From contig JBFMHP010000006.1 in NCBI GenBank assembly GCA_040752855.1, positions 1 through 64,000 on the forward strand: DNA of 64,000 nt, given 5' to 3'. The position numbers were made by a program, and so were the translations under genes. Source of the DNA: JBFMHP01 sp040752855. Lineage in GTDB: Bacteria; Pseudomonadota; Gammaproteobacteria; RBG-16-57-12. Shown one piece after another: positions 32,634 through 39,498 of the stretch (position 1 is the stretch's first letter; the number at the start of each line of letters is the position of its first letter). The notes under the pieces were generated by a model that was not told the DNA's origin, searched no databases, and saw only the letters and a program-made list of their open reading frames with translations.

Positions 32634-33107
32634 GTGAAAAAAATCATCGCCCTCATGGCACTCACCTGCGTCGCTGCTCTTACCGCCTGTTCTGACAAGG
32701 GCGAGCAATCCTCTAGCGAATCCCAGCAACAAGCCGCGCCCGCCGCCCAGGCGCAAGCGCCGGCCCAGGCCCCTGCCGAGCAGGCCGCGCTGCCGCCCGG
32801 CCATCCGCCCATGCAGCAGCAAATGCCTGGTCACCCGCCCATGGCCGGCATGGACGCACCTCAGCCAGGCGGCGCCCAGCATCAAGGCAAGGTGGTAAAG
32901 GTCACGCATGCCGCCGGTTACACCTACATCGAAGTCGACGTCGGCGGACGCACCACCTGGGTGGCCAGCGCGCCGCAGAACATCAAATCCGGCTCCACCA
33001 TTTCCTGGGGCGACGGCGCCGTAATGCAGAACTTCACCAGCAAGACCTTGCGCCAGACCTTCGACGAGATCACCTTCGTCAGCGCAGTGAACGTCGTCTC
33101 CGAATAA
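32634..33107 (+). CDS. Lipoprotein with His/Met/Pro-rich linker and small C-terminal beta domain
   Basis: The product has 157 residues from a GTG at 32634 with a GGAG ribosome site. The signal ends in the lipobox LTAC (Cys near 19). An Ala/Gln/Pro-rich stretch leads to a His- and Met-rich segment (GHPPMQQQMPGHPPMAGM, about 57-75), of a kind known to bind copper or other soft metals. From about 85 the C-terminal domain, GKVVKVTHAAGYTYIEVDVGG...TWVASAP...GSTISWGDG, looks like a small OB-like barrel seen in periplasmic proteins near c-type cytochromes. A role in metal handling or cytochrome maturation is only a guess. It is monocistronic, followed by a GC-rich hairpin. Confidence 0.7.
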   Translation: MKKIIALMALTCVAALTACSDKGEQSSSESQQQAAPAAQAQAPAQAPAEQAALPPGHPPMQQQMPGHPPMAGMDAPQPGGAQHQGKVVKVTHAAGYTYIEVDVGGRTTWVASAPQNIKSGSTISWGDGAVMQNFTSKTLRQTFDEITFVSAVNVVSE

Positions 33108-33114
33108 GTCCGTG

Positions 33115-33141
33115 GGATGTCCCCCGCCGCGCGGGGGACAT
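33115..33141 (+). terminator. GC-rich hairpin after the lipoprotein gene
   Basis: GATGTCCCCCGC-CGC-GCGGGGGACATC is a near-perfect stem 8 bp after the stop. No T-run follows, so termination would be weak or factor-assisted. Confidence 0.5.
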
Positions 33142-33232
33142 CGCCTTCCCGGCAACGCTGTACTCCCCCCCTCTTGCCGGATACAATTTTCCCTATTCAG
33201 AATTCATTGGTTCAACCAACGACAAGAAAGCT

Positions 33233-34939
33233 ATGCGCGCCTCCAACCTGTTAATCGCCACCCTGAAAGAAACCCCGTCCGACGCTGAAGTCATCAGCCA
33301 TCAATTGATGCTGCGCGCCGGTATGATCCGGCGGCTGGCCGCCGGCCTCTACACCTGGTTGCCGCTGGGGCTGCGGGTGCTGCGCAAGGTCGAAACCATC
33401 GTGCGCGAGGAAATGAACCGCGCCGGGGCCCAGGAGGTCCTGATGCCCTCGGTGCAACCGGCCGAACTCTGGCAGGAATCCGGCCGCTGGGACCAATTTG
33501 GCCCTGAACTGCTGCGCCTCAACGACCGCCATGAACGCGATTTCTGCTACGGCCCGACCCATGAAGAAATCATCACCGACCTGGCGCGGCGCGAGCTGCG
33601 CAGCTACAAACAGTTGCCGGTGAACTTCTACCAGATTCAAACCAAATTCCGTGACGAGGTCCGCCCGCGTTTCGGCGTGATGCGCGCCCGCGAATTCCTG
33701 ATGAAGGATGCCTATTCCTTCCACCTGGACCAAGCCTCGCTGGCACGCACCTACCAGGACATGTACGACGCCTATCACCGCATCTTCACCCGCCTGGGCC
33801 TGGAGTTCCGCGCCGTCTTGGCCGACACCGGCAGCATCGGCGGCACCGGATCGCATGAATTCCATGTATTGGCCAACTCGGGCGAAGACGCCATCGCCTT
33901 CAGCGACGCCAGTGACTACGCCGCCAACATCGAAATGGCCGAGGCGCTGGCGCCGGCCGGCAGCCGCCCCGCTCCGACCCAGGCGATGCAGACGGTCGAC
34001 ACCCCGAAGCAGCGCACCATCGAGGAGGTCAGCCAGTTCCTCAAGGTATCGCCCAAGCAATGCGTGAAGACGCTCATCGTCAAGGGCGCGAGCGGCACCC
34101 TCGTCGCCCTGGTGCTGCGCGGTGATCACGAGATCAACACCGTCAAGGTCGAAAAGCTCGCCCAAGTGGCCGCGCCGCTGACCTTCGCCAGCGATGCCGA
34201 GGTGCGCGCGGCAGCCGGTTGCAATCCCGGCTCCCTCGGCCCGGTGGGATTGAAGATCCCCGTGCTGGTCGACCGCAGCGCGGCCCACCTGAGCGATTTC
34301 GTCTGCGGCGCCAACCAGGACAGTAAACACCTGAGCGGCGTGAACTGGGGCCGCGATCTGCCCGAGCCGGTCACGGTCGACCTGCGCAACGTGGTGGAAG
34401 GTGATCCGAGTCCCGACGGCAAGGGCATACTGTCGATCAAGCGCGGGATCGAGGTGGGACATATCTTCCAACTCGGCAAGAAATACAGCCAGGCGATGAA
34501 CGCCACCATCCTGGATGAGAGCGGCAACCCGGTGGTCATGACCATGGGATGCTACGGCATCGGGGTATCGCGGGTGGTAGCCGCGGCAATCGAACAAAAT
34601 CATGATGATAGCGGCATCATTTGGCCCGCCGCGATCGCGCCCTTCCAGGTCGCCTTGGTGCCGATCAACATGCACCGGTCTGAAGAAGTTAAGCGAGCGG
34701 CCGAAAATCTATATAGAGAGTTGCTTGATGCCGGTATCGACGTCCTGTTCGATGACCGCCAGGAACGCCCGGGGGTGATGTTCGCCGACATGGAACTCAT
34801 CGGCATCACCCACCGGATCGTGATCAGCGACCGGGGACTCGCCGCCGGCACGGTGGAATATAAGCACCGCCGCGCCAAAGAGAGCGAAAACCTCCCGGCC
34901 AGCGAGATCATCGGACGCATCAAGCAGCAATTGGGCTAA
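33233..34939 (+). CDS. proS: Prolyl-tRNA synthetase
   Basis: The 568-residue enzyme is the bacterial type. Class II motif 1 lies in the first 100 residues (GLYTWLPLGLRVLRKVETIVREEMNRAGAQEVLMP), and motif 2 is FRDEVRPRFGVMRAREFLMKDAYSFH. An editing (INS) domain lies at about 225-400 and motif 3 is GCYGIGVSRVVAAAIEQ. A C-terminal anticodon-binding domain ends the protein. It charges tRNA-Pro, and proline-rich translation is also served by the EF-P system encoded 11 kb away. Confidence 0.98.
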   Translation: MRASNLLIATLKETPSDAEVISHQLMLRAGMIRRLAAGLYTWLPLGLRVLRKVETIVREEMNRAGAQEVLMPSVQPAELWQESGRWDQFGPELLRLNDRHERDFCYGPTHEEIITDLARRELRSYKQLPVNFYQIQTKFRDEVRPRFGVMRAREFLMKDAYSFHLDQASLARTYQDMYDAYHRIFTRLGLEFRAVLADTGSIGGTGSHEFHVLANSGEDAIAFSDASDYAANIEMAEALAPAGSRPAPTQAMQTVDTPKQRTIEEVSQFLKVSPKQCVKTLIVKGASGTLVALVLRGDHEINTVKVEKLAQVAAPLTFASDAEVRAAAGCNPGSLGPVGLKIPVLVDRSAAHLSDFVCGANQDSKHLSGVNWGRDLPEPVTVDLRNVVEGDPSPDGKGILSIKRGIEVGHIFQLGKKYSQAMNATILDESGNPVVMTMGCYGIGVSRVVAAAIEQNHDDSGIIWPAAIAPFQVALVPINMHRSEEVKRAAENLYRELLDAGIDVLFDDRQERPGVMFADMELIGITHRIVISDRGLAAGTVEYKHRRAKESENLPASEIIGRIKQQLG

Positions 34940-34975
34940 ACGTGACTCTGGAGTAGCGGATTGAGGACACAAGGC

Positions 34976-35557
34976 ATGAAATCAACCCGTTTACGCATGA
35001 TAGCGGCTTTGGTTTTCGGCCTGAACGGCCTGAGCCTGAATGCCAGCGCCGCCTCCGCCATGCCTGACCCTGTATTGCGCGATCTATTGCGCGAGGCGGT
35101 CAACGATACCAGCAGCTTCGATGACCGCTTCCATGCCGAGGTCTGGCTCATGGACATGTCGATCCGGCTCGCCCCGATCATTCGCGACCCGCAGCAGCGC
35201 ATCGAGCTGCTCAAGCTGGTCCACGCCGAAGCCACCCGGGCGAAGCTCGCCCCGGAGCTGGTCCTGGCGGTGATCGATGTGGAGAGCTATTTCAATTCCT
35301 GGGCGATCTCCAGCGTCGGCGCGCGGGGATTGATGCAGGTCATGCCGTTCTGGCTCAAGGAGATCGGCCGGCCCAATGACAATCTGTTCGATGTCAAAAC
35401 CAATCTGCGCATGGGCTGCACCATCCTGCGGTATTACATCGACATGGAAAAGGGCAAACTCACCCGCGCCTTGGCCCGTTACAACGGCAGCCTCAACAGC
35501 TACAAATATCCCGATAAGGTCTTGGGCAAACTGCGCAGCCGCTGGCGGCCGGGTTGA
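34976..35557 (+). CDS. Soluble lytic murein transglycosylase-like protein
   Basis: The product has 193 residues from ATG 34976, with a signal peptide ending LSLNASA. The Slt domain shows LAPELVLAVIDVESYFNSWAISSVGARGLMQVMPFWLKEIG. The Glu in DVES is the catalytic acid, and SxGARGLMQVMP is the family signature. It then has NLRMGCTILRYYID and ALARYNGS. It should cut the glycan strands of peptidoglycan in the periplasm. It follows proS by 36 bp and may be read through from it. Confidence 0.92.
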   Translation: MKSTRLRMIAALVFGLNGLSLNASAASAMPDPVLRDLLREAVNDTSSFDDRFHAEVWLMDMSIRLAPIIRDPQQRIELLKLVHAEATRAKLAPELVLAVIDVESYFNSWAISSVGARGLMQVMPFWLKEIGRPNDNLFDVKTNLRMGCTILRYYIDMEKGKLTRALARYNGSLNSYKYPDKVLGKLRSRWRPG

Positions 35558-35601
35558 CCGGCCGTTTGGCGCGTCTGCGATGAGTGGGACGTTCGGGCAC
35601 G

Positions 35602-36033
35602 CTACTTGCCGAACGGCACGAAATTGATCATGCAACGTCCGTCCACGCAACGGGCGCCAGGATCACTCAAGTGGTAACACTCTGCCATCTCCGCGGCCTT
35701 GACCGGGAGTTTTTTCTGGATCTGATTATATTTTGACACCAGCTCCAGCAGCGTCGTCATGTCAGTCTCGCCTTGTGAATACGCGTAATAATATTCGGCG
35801 CCGCCGCACGGGCGCGTACCCACCCCAATGGTCTGGCATTGCGAATCAATCCTGCAGGTGGCGCTCAACGCCATTTCTTCGATCTCCATTTGGATCTGGC
35901 TGAGCTGGTGCCGCTGCAGCGTTTCTTCATCGGTGGCGTCGAGTTCATCCGAGGCCACCTGTTCCCCCGAGATCCCGGCGCACCCGTGCAGCAGTCCCCC
36001 CAGTGACAGGACGATCAGAATATGTCGCAACAT
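35602..36033 (-). CDS. Cysteine-rich lipoprotein of unknown function
   Basis: This 143-residue precursor has the lipobox LLHGC (Cys18). The mature part has a helical N-terminal half (EETLQRHQLSQIQMEIEEM) and cysteines in CRIDSQCQTIGVG, RPCGG, ECYHL, RCVDGRC, giving probable disulfides. The GVGTRPCGGAEYYYAYS segment is conserved in a family of uncharacterised periplasmic proteins, but no function is known to me. It is downstream of the acylphosphatase gene (16 bp gap). Confidence 0.7.
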   Translation of the reverse strand: MLRHILIVLSLGGLLHGCAGISGEQVASDELDATDEETLQRHQLSQIQMEIEEMALSATCRIDSQCQTIGVGTRPCGGAEYYYAYSQGETDMTTLLELVSKYNQIQKKLPVKAAEMAECYHLSDPGARCVDGRCMINFVPFGK

Positions 36034-36049
36034 GAACCTTCCCCCTTCC

Positions 36050-36322
36050 TCAATAGCTTATTGTAAAGCCGTCGAAGCACTCGCTTGGGCGAGCATGGGC
36101 TTCAACGGCCGTAACCGCGGCAAGATCTGGCCCCTTCCAGAGCCAGTGTTCGAGCGACCGCAATGCCGCATCGCCCCCACAGGCTACTACCTCCACCCGC
36201 CCGTCTGCAAGATTGCGCACATAGCCGCGCAATCCGAGCCGCCGTGCTTCACCCTGGGTGGAGGCACGGTAATACACGCCTTGCACCCGGCCGGAGACTA
36301 TGTACTGCATGCAACGTTCCAT
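36050..36322 (-). CDS. Acylphosphatase
   Basis: This 90-residue small alpha/beta protein has YIVSGRVQGVYYRASTQGEARRLGLRGYVRNLADGRVEVVACG. The Arg of GVYYR and the Asn of RNLADG are the catalytic pair. It hydrolyses the carboxyl-phosphate bond of acyl phosphates. The start is either the first Met or MQY four codons on. It sits between the GacA-like regulator (31 bp) and a lipoprotein gene on the same strand. Confidence 0.93.
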   Translation of the reverse strand: MERCMQYIVSGRVQGVYYRASTQGEARRLGLRGYVRNLADGRVEVVACGGDAALRSLEHWLWKGPDLAAVTAVEAHARPSECFDGFTISY

Positions 36323-36353
36323 GAGGATGGTCAGCCGCGCTCTCGGCGGGCAC

Positions 36354-37013
36354 TCACTGGTTGATCAGGGACTCTTCGGCGTTGAAGCCGTATTTGCGCG
36401 CCAGATTGGCCAAATCCACGTCGCTGTTGACCTCGAGTTTTTCGAAGATGCGGTGGCGATAGGTGCTCACGGTTTTGGGGCTCAGGTTCAACTGGTCGGA
36501 GATTTCCTGGGTCTTCAATCCCTGCAGCACCATCATCACCACCTGGAGTTCACGCTGCGAGAGTTGTTCGAACGGTGAACCGGCGCCTTTGTCTTGGGTA
36601 TAGGAAAGCACGAGGTTTTTGGCCACCTCCGCCCCGATATACCGTTTGCCCTGATAAACCTCGCGGATGGCCGCCACGATCTCGTTCACGGCACAGCCCT
36701 TGGTGAGATAGCCATAGACCCCGTTTTGCAGCAGGCGATTCGGGATCGGGCCGTCGGCATGGACGGTGAGGATGATGATTTTGAGATCGGGCAAGGTCTT
36801 GAGGAGCTTGCGTGTGGCCTCCATGCCGCCGATGCCGGGCATGTTGATGTCCATCAGCACCACGTCGGGACGGTGCTTGTGAATGATTTCAAGCGCCGCT
36901 TCGCCGCAATCCGCCTGGCTGATCACATCGATATCCGGCACATCCTCCAATACGCGCGCAATGCCCATGCGCACCAGTTCATGATCATCAACCAGCATCA
37001 CCTTGATCATCAA
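36354..37013 (-). CDS. LuxR-type response regulator, GacA/UvrY-like
   Basis: The 219-residue regulator has a receiver domain (VMLVDDHELVRMGIARVLE, Asp in DVVLMDINMPGIGG) and a C-terminal LuxR helix-turn-helix (FEQLSQRELQVVMMVLQGLKTQEISDQLNLSPKTVSTYRHRIFEKLEV). The sequence pattern is that of GacA/UvrY/VarA, which in gammaproteobacteria drives the CsrB/RsmY-type small RNAs. uvrC, the usual neighbour of uvrY, is absent and the kinase partner is not in the window. The 100-bp upstream gap contains its own promoter region. Confidence 0.9.
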   Translation of the reverse strand: MMIKVMLVDDHELVRMGIARVLEDVPDIDVISQADCGEAALEIIHKHRPDVVLMDINMPGIGGMEATRKLLKTLPDLKIIILTVHADGPIPNRLLQNGVYGYLTKGCAVNEIVAAIREVYQGKRYIGAEVAKNLVLSYTQDKGAGSPFEQLSQRELQVVMMVLQGLKTQEISDQLNLSPKTVSTYRHRIFEKLEVNSDVDLANLARKYGFNAEESLINQ

Positions 37014-37114
37014 TCACCCATATAACCGATAGTAATAGTTTTATTCTCCGCATGGCCCTCACCTCCCTGTCTTCAATTCCCTTGCCAGCGCTGAGTATAT
37101 GATCGACTCATTTT

Positions 37115-37777
37115 TCAATTGCTTAAGGATTTATTGAGCTCCTCCAGCCGTTCGGGGGTGCCGATGTCATACCATTGCCCCGTATAGTGCTCGCCCGAGA
37201 TCAATCCTTGACTGATGTAGCGGCGCAGTATCGGCGCGAGGGGAAAACGCCCAGGCTGACAATCCGCAAACATCTCCGGCCGGTAGACGCCTATGCCGCT
37301 GTAGGTTAGCCGAAGGCTTGAATTGTCTACAAGTTTAGCACCTTGCAGATAAAAATCCCCGCTGGGATTATGGAGCGGATTGTTCACTAAGACCAAATGG
37401 GCGAGTCCATCGGGTTCCTTGGGCAGCGCCTGAAAGGAATAATCGGTCCAGATATCGCCGTTGACGATGATAAAGGGCCGCTTCCCCAGCAACGGCAAGG
37501 CCTGGTAGATGCCGCCCCCGGTCTCGAGGCCGCCGGCAGGTTCGGGAGAATATTGGATACGGACACCGTAACGTTCACCATCACCCAAGGCCTCCTCGAT
37601 CACATTGCCGAGCCAGGCGTGATTGATGACGATCTCCTCGATGCCGATGGCGCGCAAGGCCAGCAGGTGATACTCGATCAGGGCACGCCCGCCGACCGGG
37701 AGCAAGGGCTTGGGCCGGACATCCGTGAGCGGGCGCATGCGCTCCCCGCGCCCGGCGGCAAGGATCATGGCCCTCAC
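37115..37777 (-). CDS. murU: N-acetylmuramate-1-phosphate uridylyltransferase
   Basis: This 220-residue nucleotidyltransferase has the pyrophosphorylase start MILAAGRGERMRPLTDVRPKPLLPVGGRALIEY, metal-binding NGDIWTD and a closing GQWYDIGTPERLEELN. Overlap by ATGA with the sugar kinase gene identifies it as MurU of the AmgK-MurU recycling route. It makes UDP-N-acetylmuramic acid from MurNAc-1-phosphate and bypasses MurA, the fosfomycin target. Confidence 0.93.
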   Translation of the reverse strand: MRAMILAAGRGERMRPLTDVRPKPLLPVGGRALIEYHLLALRAIGIEEIVINHAWLGNVIEEALGDGERYGVRIQYSPEPAGGLETGGGIYQALPLLGKRPFIIVNGDIWTDYSFQALPKEPDGLAHLVLVNNPLHNPSGDFYLQGAKLVDNSSLRLTYSGIGVYRPEMFADCQPGRFPLAPILRRYISQGLISGEHYTGQWYDIGTPERLEELNKSLSN

Positions 37778-38799
37778 GCGATCCCTCGCGGCGACATCAG
37801 TACCGGGGTGCCCTCCGCATGATCCTGGACTACCAGGGCGGAGACCAGGTCTGCGAAGTCGGCGAACTCAGGGTAGTCCCCTGCTACCGACAGCACATAG
37901 CCCAGGGTGCGCGGGATGTCCTGTAAATACCCTGGCTTGTGATCGCGATGGTTGAGGCGGGCGAAGATGCCGATCGCCTTGAGGTGGCGCTGCATGCCCA
38001 TGAGGTCGAACCAGCGCTTGAAGGTTTCGAATGCCACATCGCGCGGCACAATCCCAGTGTCCTTCGCCTCACGATAATAGGCCTCGACCCAGCGGTAGAT
38101 GTCCTGATCCGGCCAGCGGATGTAACAGTCGCGCAGCAGCGAGGCCAAGTCATAAGTGACCGGCCCGAACACCGCATCCTGAAAATCCAACACACCGGGA
38201 TTATTGCCTGCTACCACCATCAGGTTGCGCGAATGATAGTCGCGGTGCACGCACACGCGTGGTTGGGCCAAGGCGTTTTCCACCAGTCGAGTATAGGCGC
38301 GCTCGATGATCGCGCTGTCGCGGGCGGATAAGCTCACCCCGTAGTGGCGCCCGAGGAACCAGTCGGTAAACAGGGCCATCTCACGGCGCAGCAATGCCTC
38401 GTCGTAAGGCGGCAACACGCCTGCGCCCGCGCAACGGGTCTGGAGCCGCAGCAGGGCGTCCATGGCATCGCCATAGAGCCGCTCGACCGTCTCCCGATTC
38501 AGGGCGGCGAGATAATGAGTGCTGCCGAAGTCACCCAAGAGCAGAAAGCCGTTGTCGATATCCTGGGCATAGAGTTCCGGCACATGCATGCCACTGGGGC
38601 GAAACAGGTCCATCACTTGCAGAAAGGGGCGCACGTCCTCATGGCTGGGCGGGGCGTCCATGACGATATAGGAGCGATCCCCGTGGGTGAGGCGAAAATA
38701 GCGGCGGAAACTCGCGTCGCTGGAGGCCGGCTGGATGTCGAGTTGCGCGCAAGACAAGACATTCTGCGCCCAGGATTGCAGCTGACTGAAACGATCCAT
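37774..38799 (-). CDS. amgK: Anomeric MurNAc/GlcNAc kinase
   Basis: The product has 341 residues from MDRFSQLQSW. It is an aminoglycoside-phosphotransferase-fold kinase: SYIVMDAPPSHEDVRPFL, LLLGDFGSTHYL, catalytic loop CVHRDYHSRNLMVV, and metal-binding GVLDFQDAVFGPVTYDLASLLRDCYI. AmgK phosphorylates the C1 of N-acetylmuramic acid, giving the MurU substrate. The ATGA overlap means coupled translation. The gene is 17 bp downstream of the YrfG-like phosphatase gene. Confidence 0.92.
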   Translation of the reverse strand: MDRFSQLQSWAQNVLSCAQLDIQPASSDASFRRYFRLTHGDRSYIVMDAPPSHEDVRPFLQVMDLFRPSGMHVPELYAQDIDNGFLLLGDFGSTHYLAALNRETVERLYGDAMDALLRLQTRCAGAGVLPPYDEALLRREMALFTDWFLGRHYGVSLSARDSAIIERAYTRLVENALAQPRVCVHRDYHSRNLMVVAGNNPGVLDFQDAVFGPVTYDLASLLRDCYIRWPDQDIYRWVEAYYREAKDTGIVPRDVAFETFKRWFDLMGMQRHLKAIGIFARLNHRDHKPGYLQDIPRTLGYVLSVAGDYPEFADFADLVSALVVQDHAEGTPVLMSPRGIA

Positions 38800-38816
38800 A
38801 CGAAAACAAACCACTC

Positions 38817-39485
38817 TTAGTTGAACGGAAAGGCGGGGCCCATTATCTCACAGAAGCCTGAGATCGAGCTGAACTCCGTGATCTCGCGTTCCGGCATCCG
38901 GGTGTCGGGCTTGCGCATGGCGATCAGGTGGGCGATGCCAAAGCCGCGCGCGGCGCGCAGGACCGGCAGGCTGTCGTCGAACATCACGGCGCGGGCCGGA
39001 TCGAACCGCTCCTGGGCGTGCATGCGCTCCCAGAAGTCCCGCGATTCCTTGGGAGCCTTGAAGTCGTGGGAGCAGATGATCTTGTCGAAATAGCCGCGCA
39101 GTGAGGTCTGTTCCATCTTGAGCGTGAGGCTATCGTGGTGGGCATTGGTCACGAGCAAGACGCGCTTGCCGCTGTGACGCAGCGCCTTGAGAAATTCCAG
39201 CGCATGCGGGAGGACGCCGATCAGATGCTTGATTTCGTGTTTGAGGGTGACGATGTCGAGCCCGAGATCTTCGCGCCAGTAGTCGAGGCAATACCAGGCG
39301 AGGGTGCCTTCCTGGGCCCGGAACCGGCGCTGCAATTCCAGGCGCGCGGCCTGCTCGTCCACGCCGTGTTTCTGCGCATAACGCTGCGGGAGCAGGTGCT
39401 GCCAGAAGTAGTTGTCGAAATTCAGATCCAACAAGGTGCCGTCCATGTCGAGCAGCACCGTATCAATGTCTTTCCAGTCCAGCAA
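38817..39485 (-). CDS. yrfG: HAD phosphatase, YrfG-like (GMP/IMP nucleotidase)
   Basis: The product has 222 residues from a TTG at 39485 (GAGG 7 bp upstream), which gives exactly the length of E. coli YrfG and a matching start, LDWKDIDTVLLDMDGTLLDL. Motif I is DMDGTLLDL, motif II LLVTNAH, motif III a Lys in FKAPKES, and motif IV VMFDDSLPVLRAA. It has 67% or so local resemblance in the signature TLAWYCLDYW...LGLDI (estimate by eye). YrfG dephosphorylates purine mononucleotides. It starts 13 bp after the ATPase gene stop, in the same transcript. Confidence 0.88.
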   Translation of the reverse strand: MLDWKDIDTVLLDMDGTLLDLNFDNYFWQHLLPQRYAQKHGVDEQAARLELQRRFRAQEGTLAWYCLDYWREDLGLDIVTLKHEIKHLIGVLPHALEFLKALRHSGKRVLLVTNAHHDSLTLKMEQTSLRGYFDKIICSHDFKAPKESRDFWERMHAQERFDPARAVMFDDSLPVLRAARGFGIAHLIAMRKPDTRMPEREITEFSSISGFCEIMGPAFPFN

Positions 39486-39498
39486 AGAATGCCTCGCA

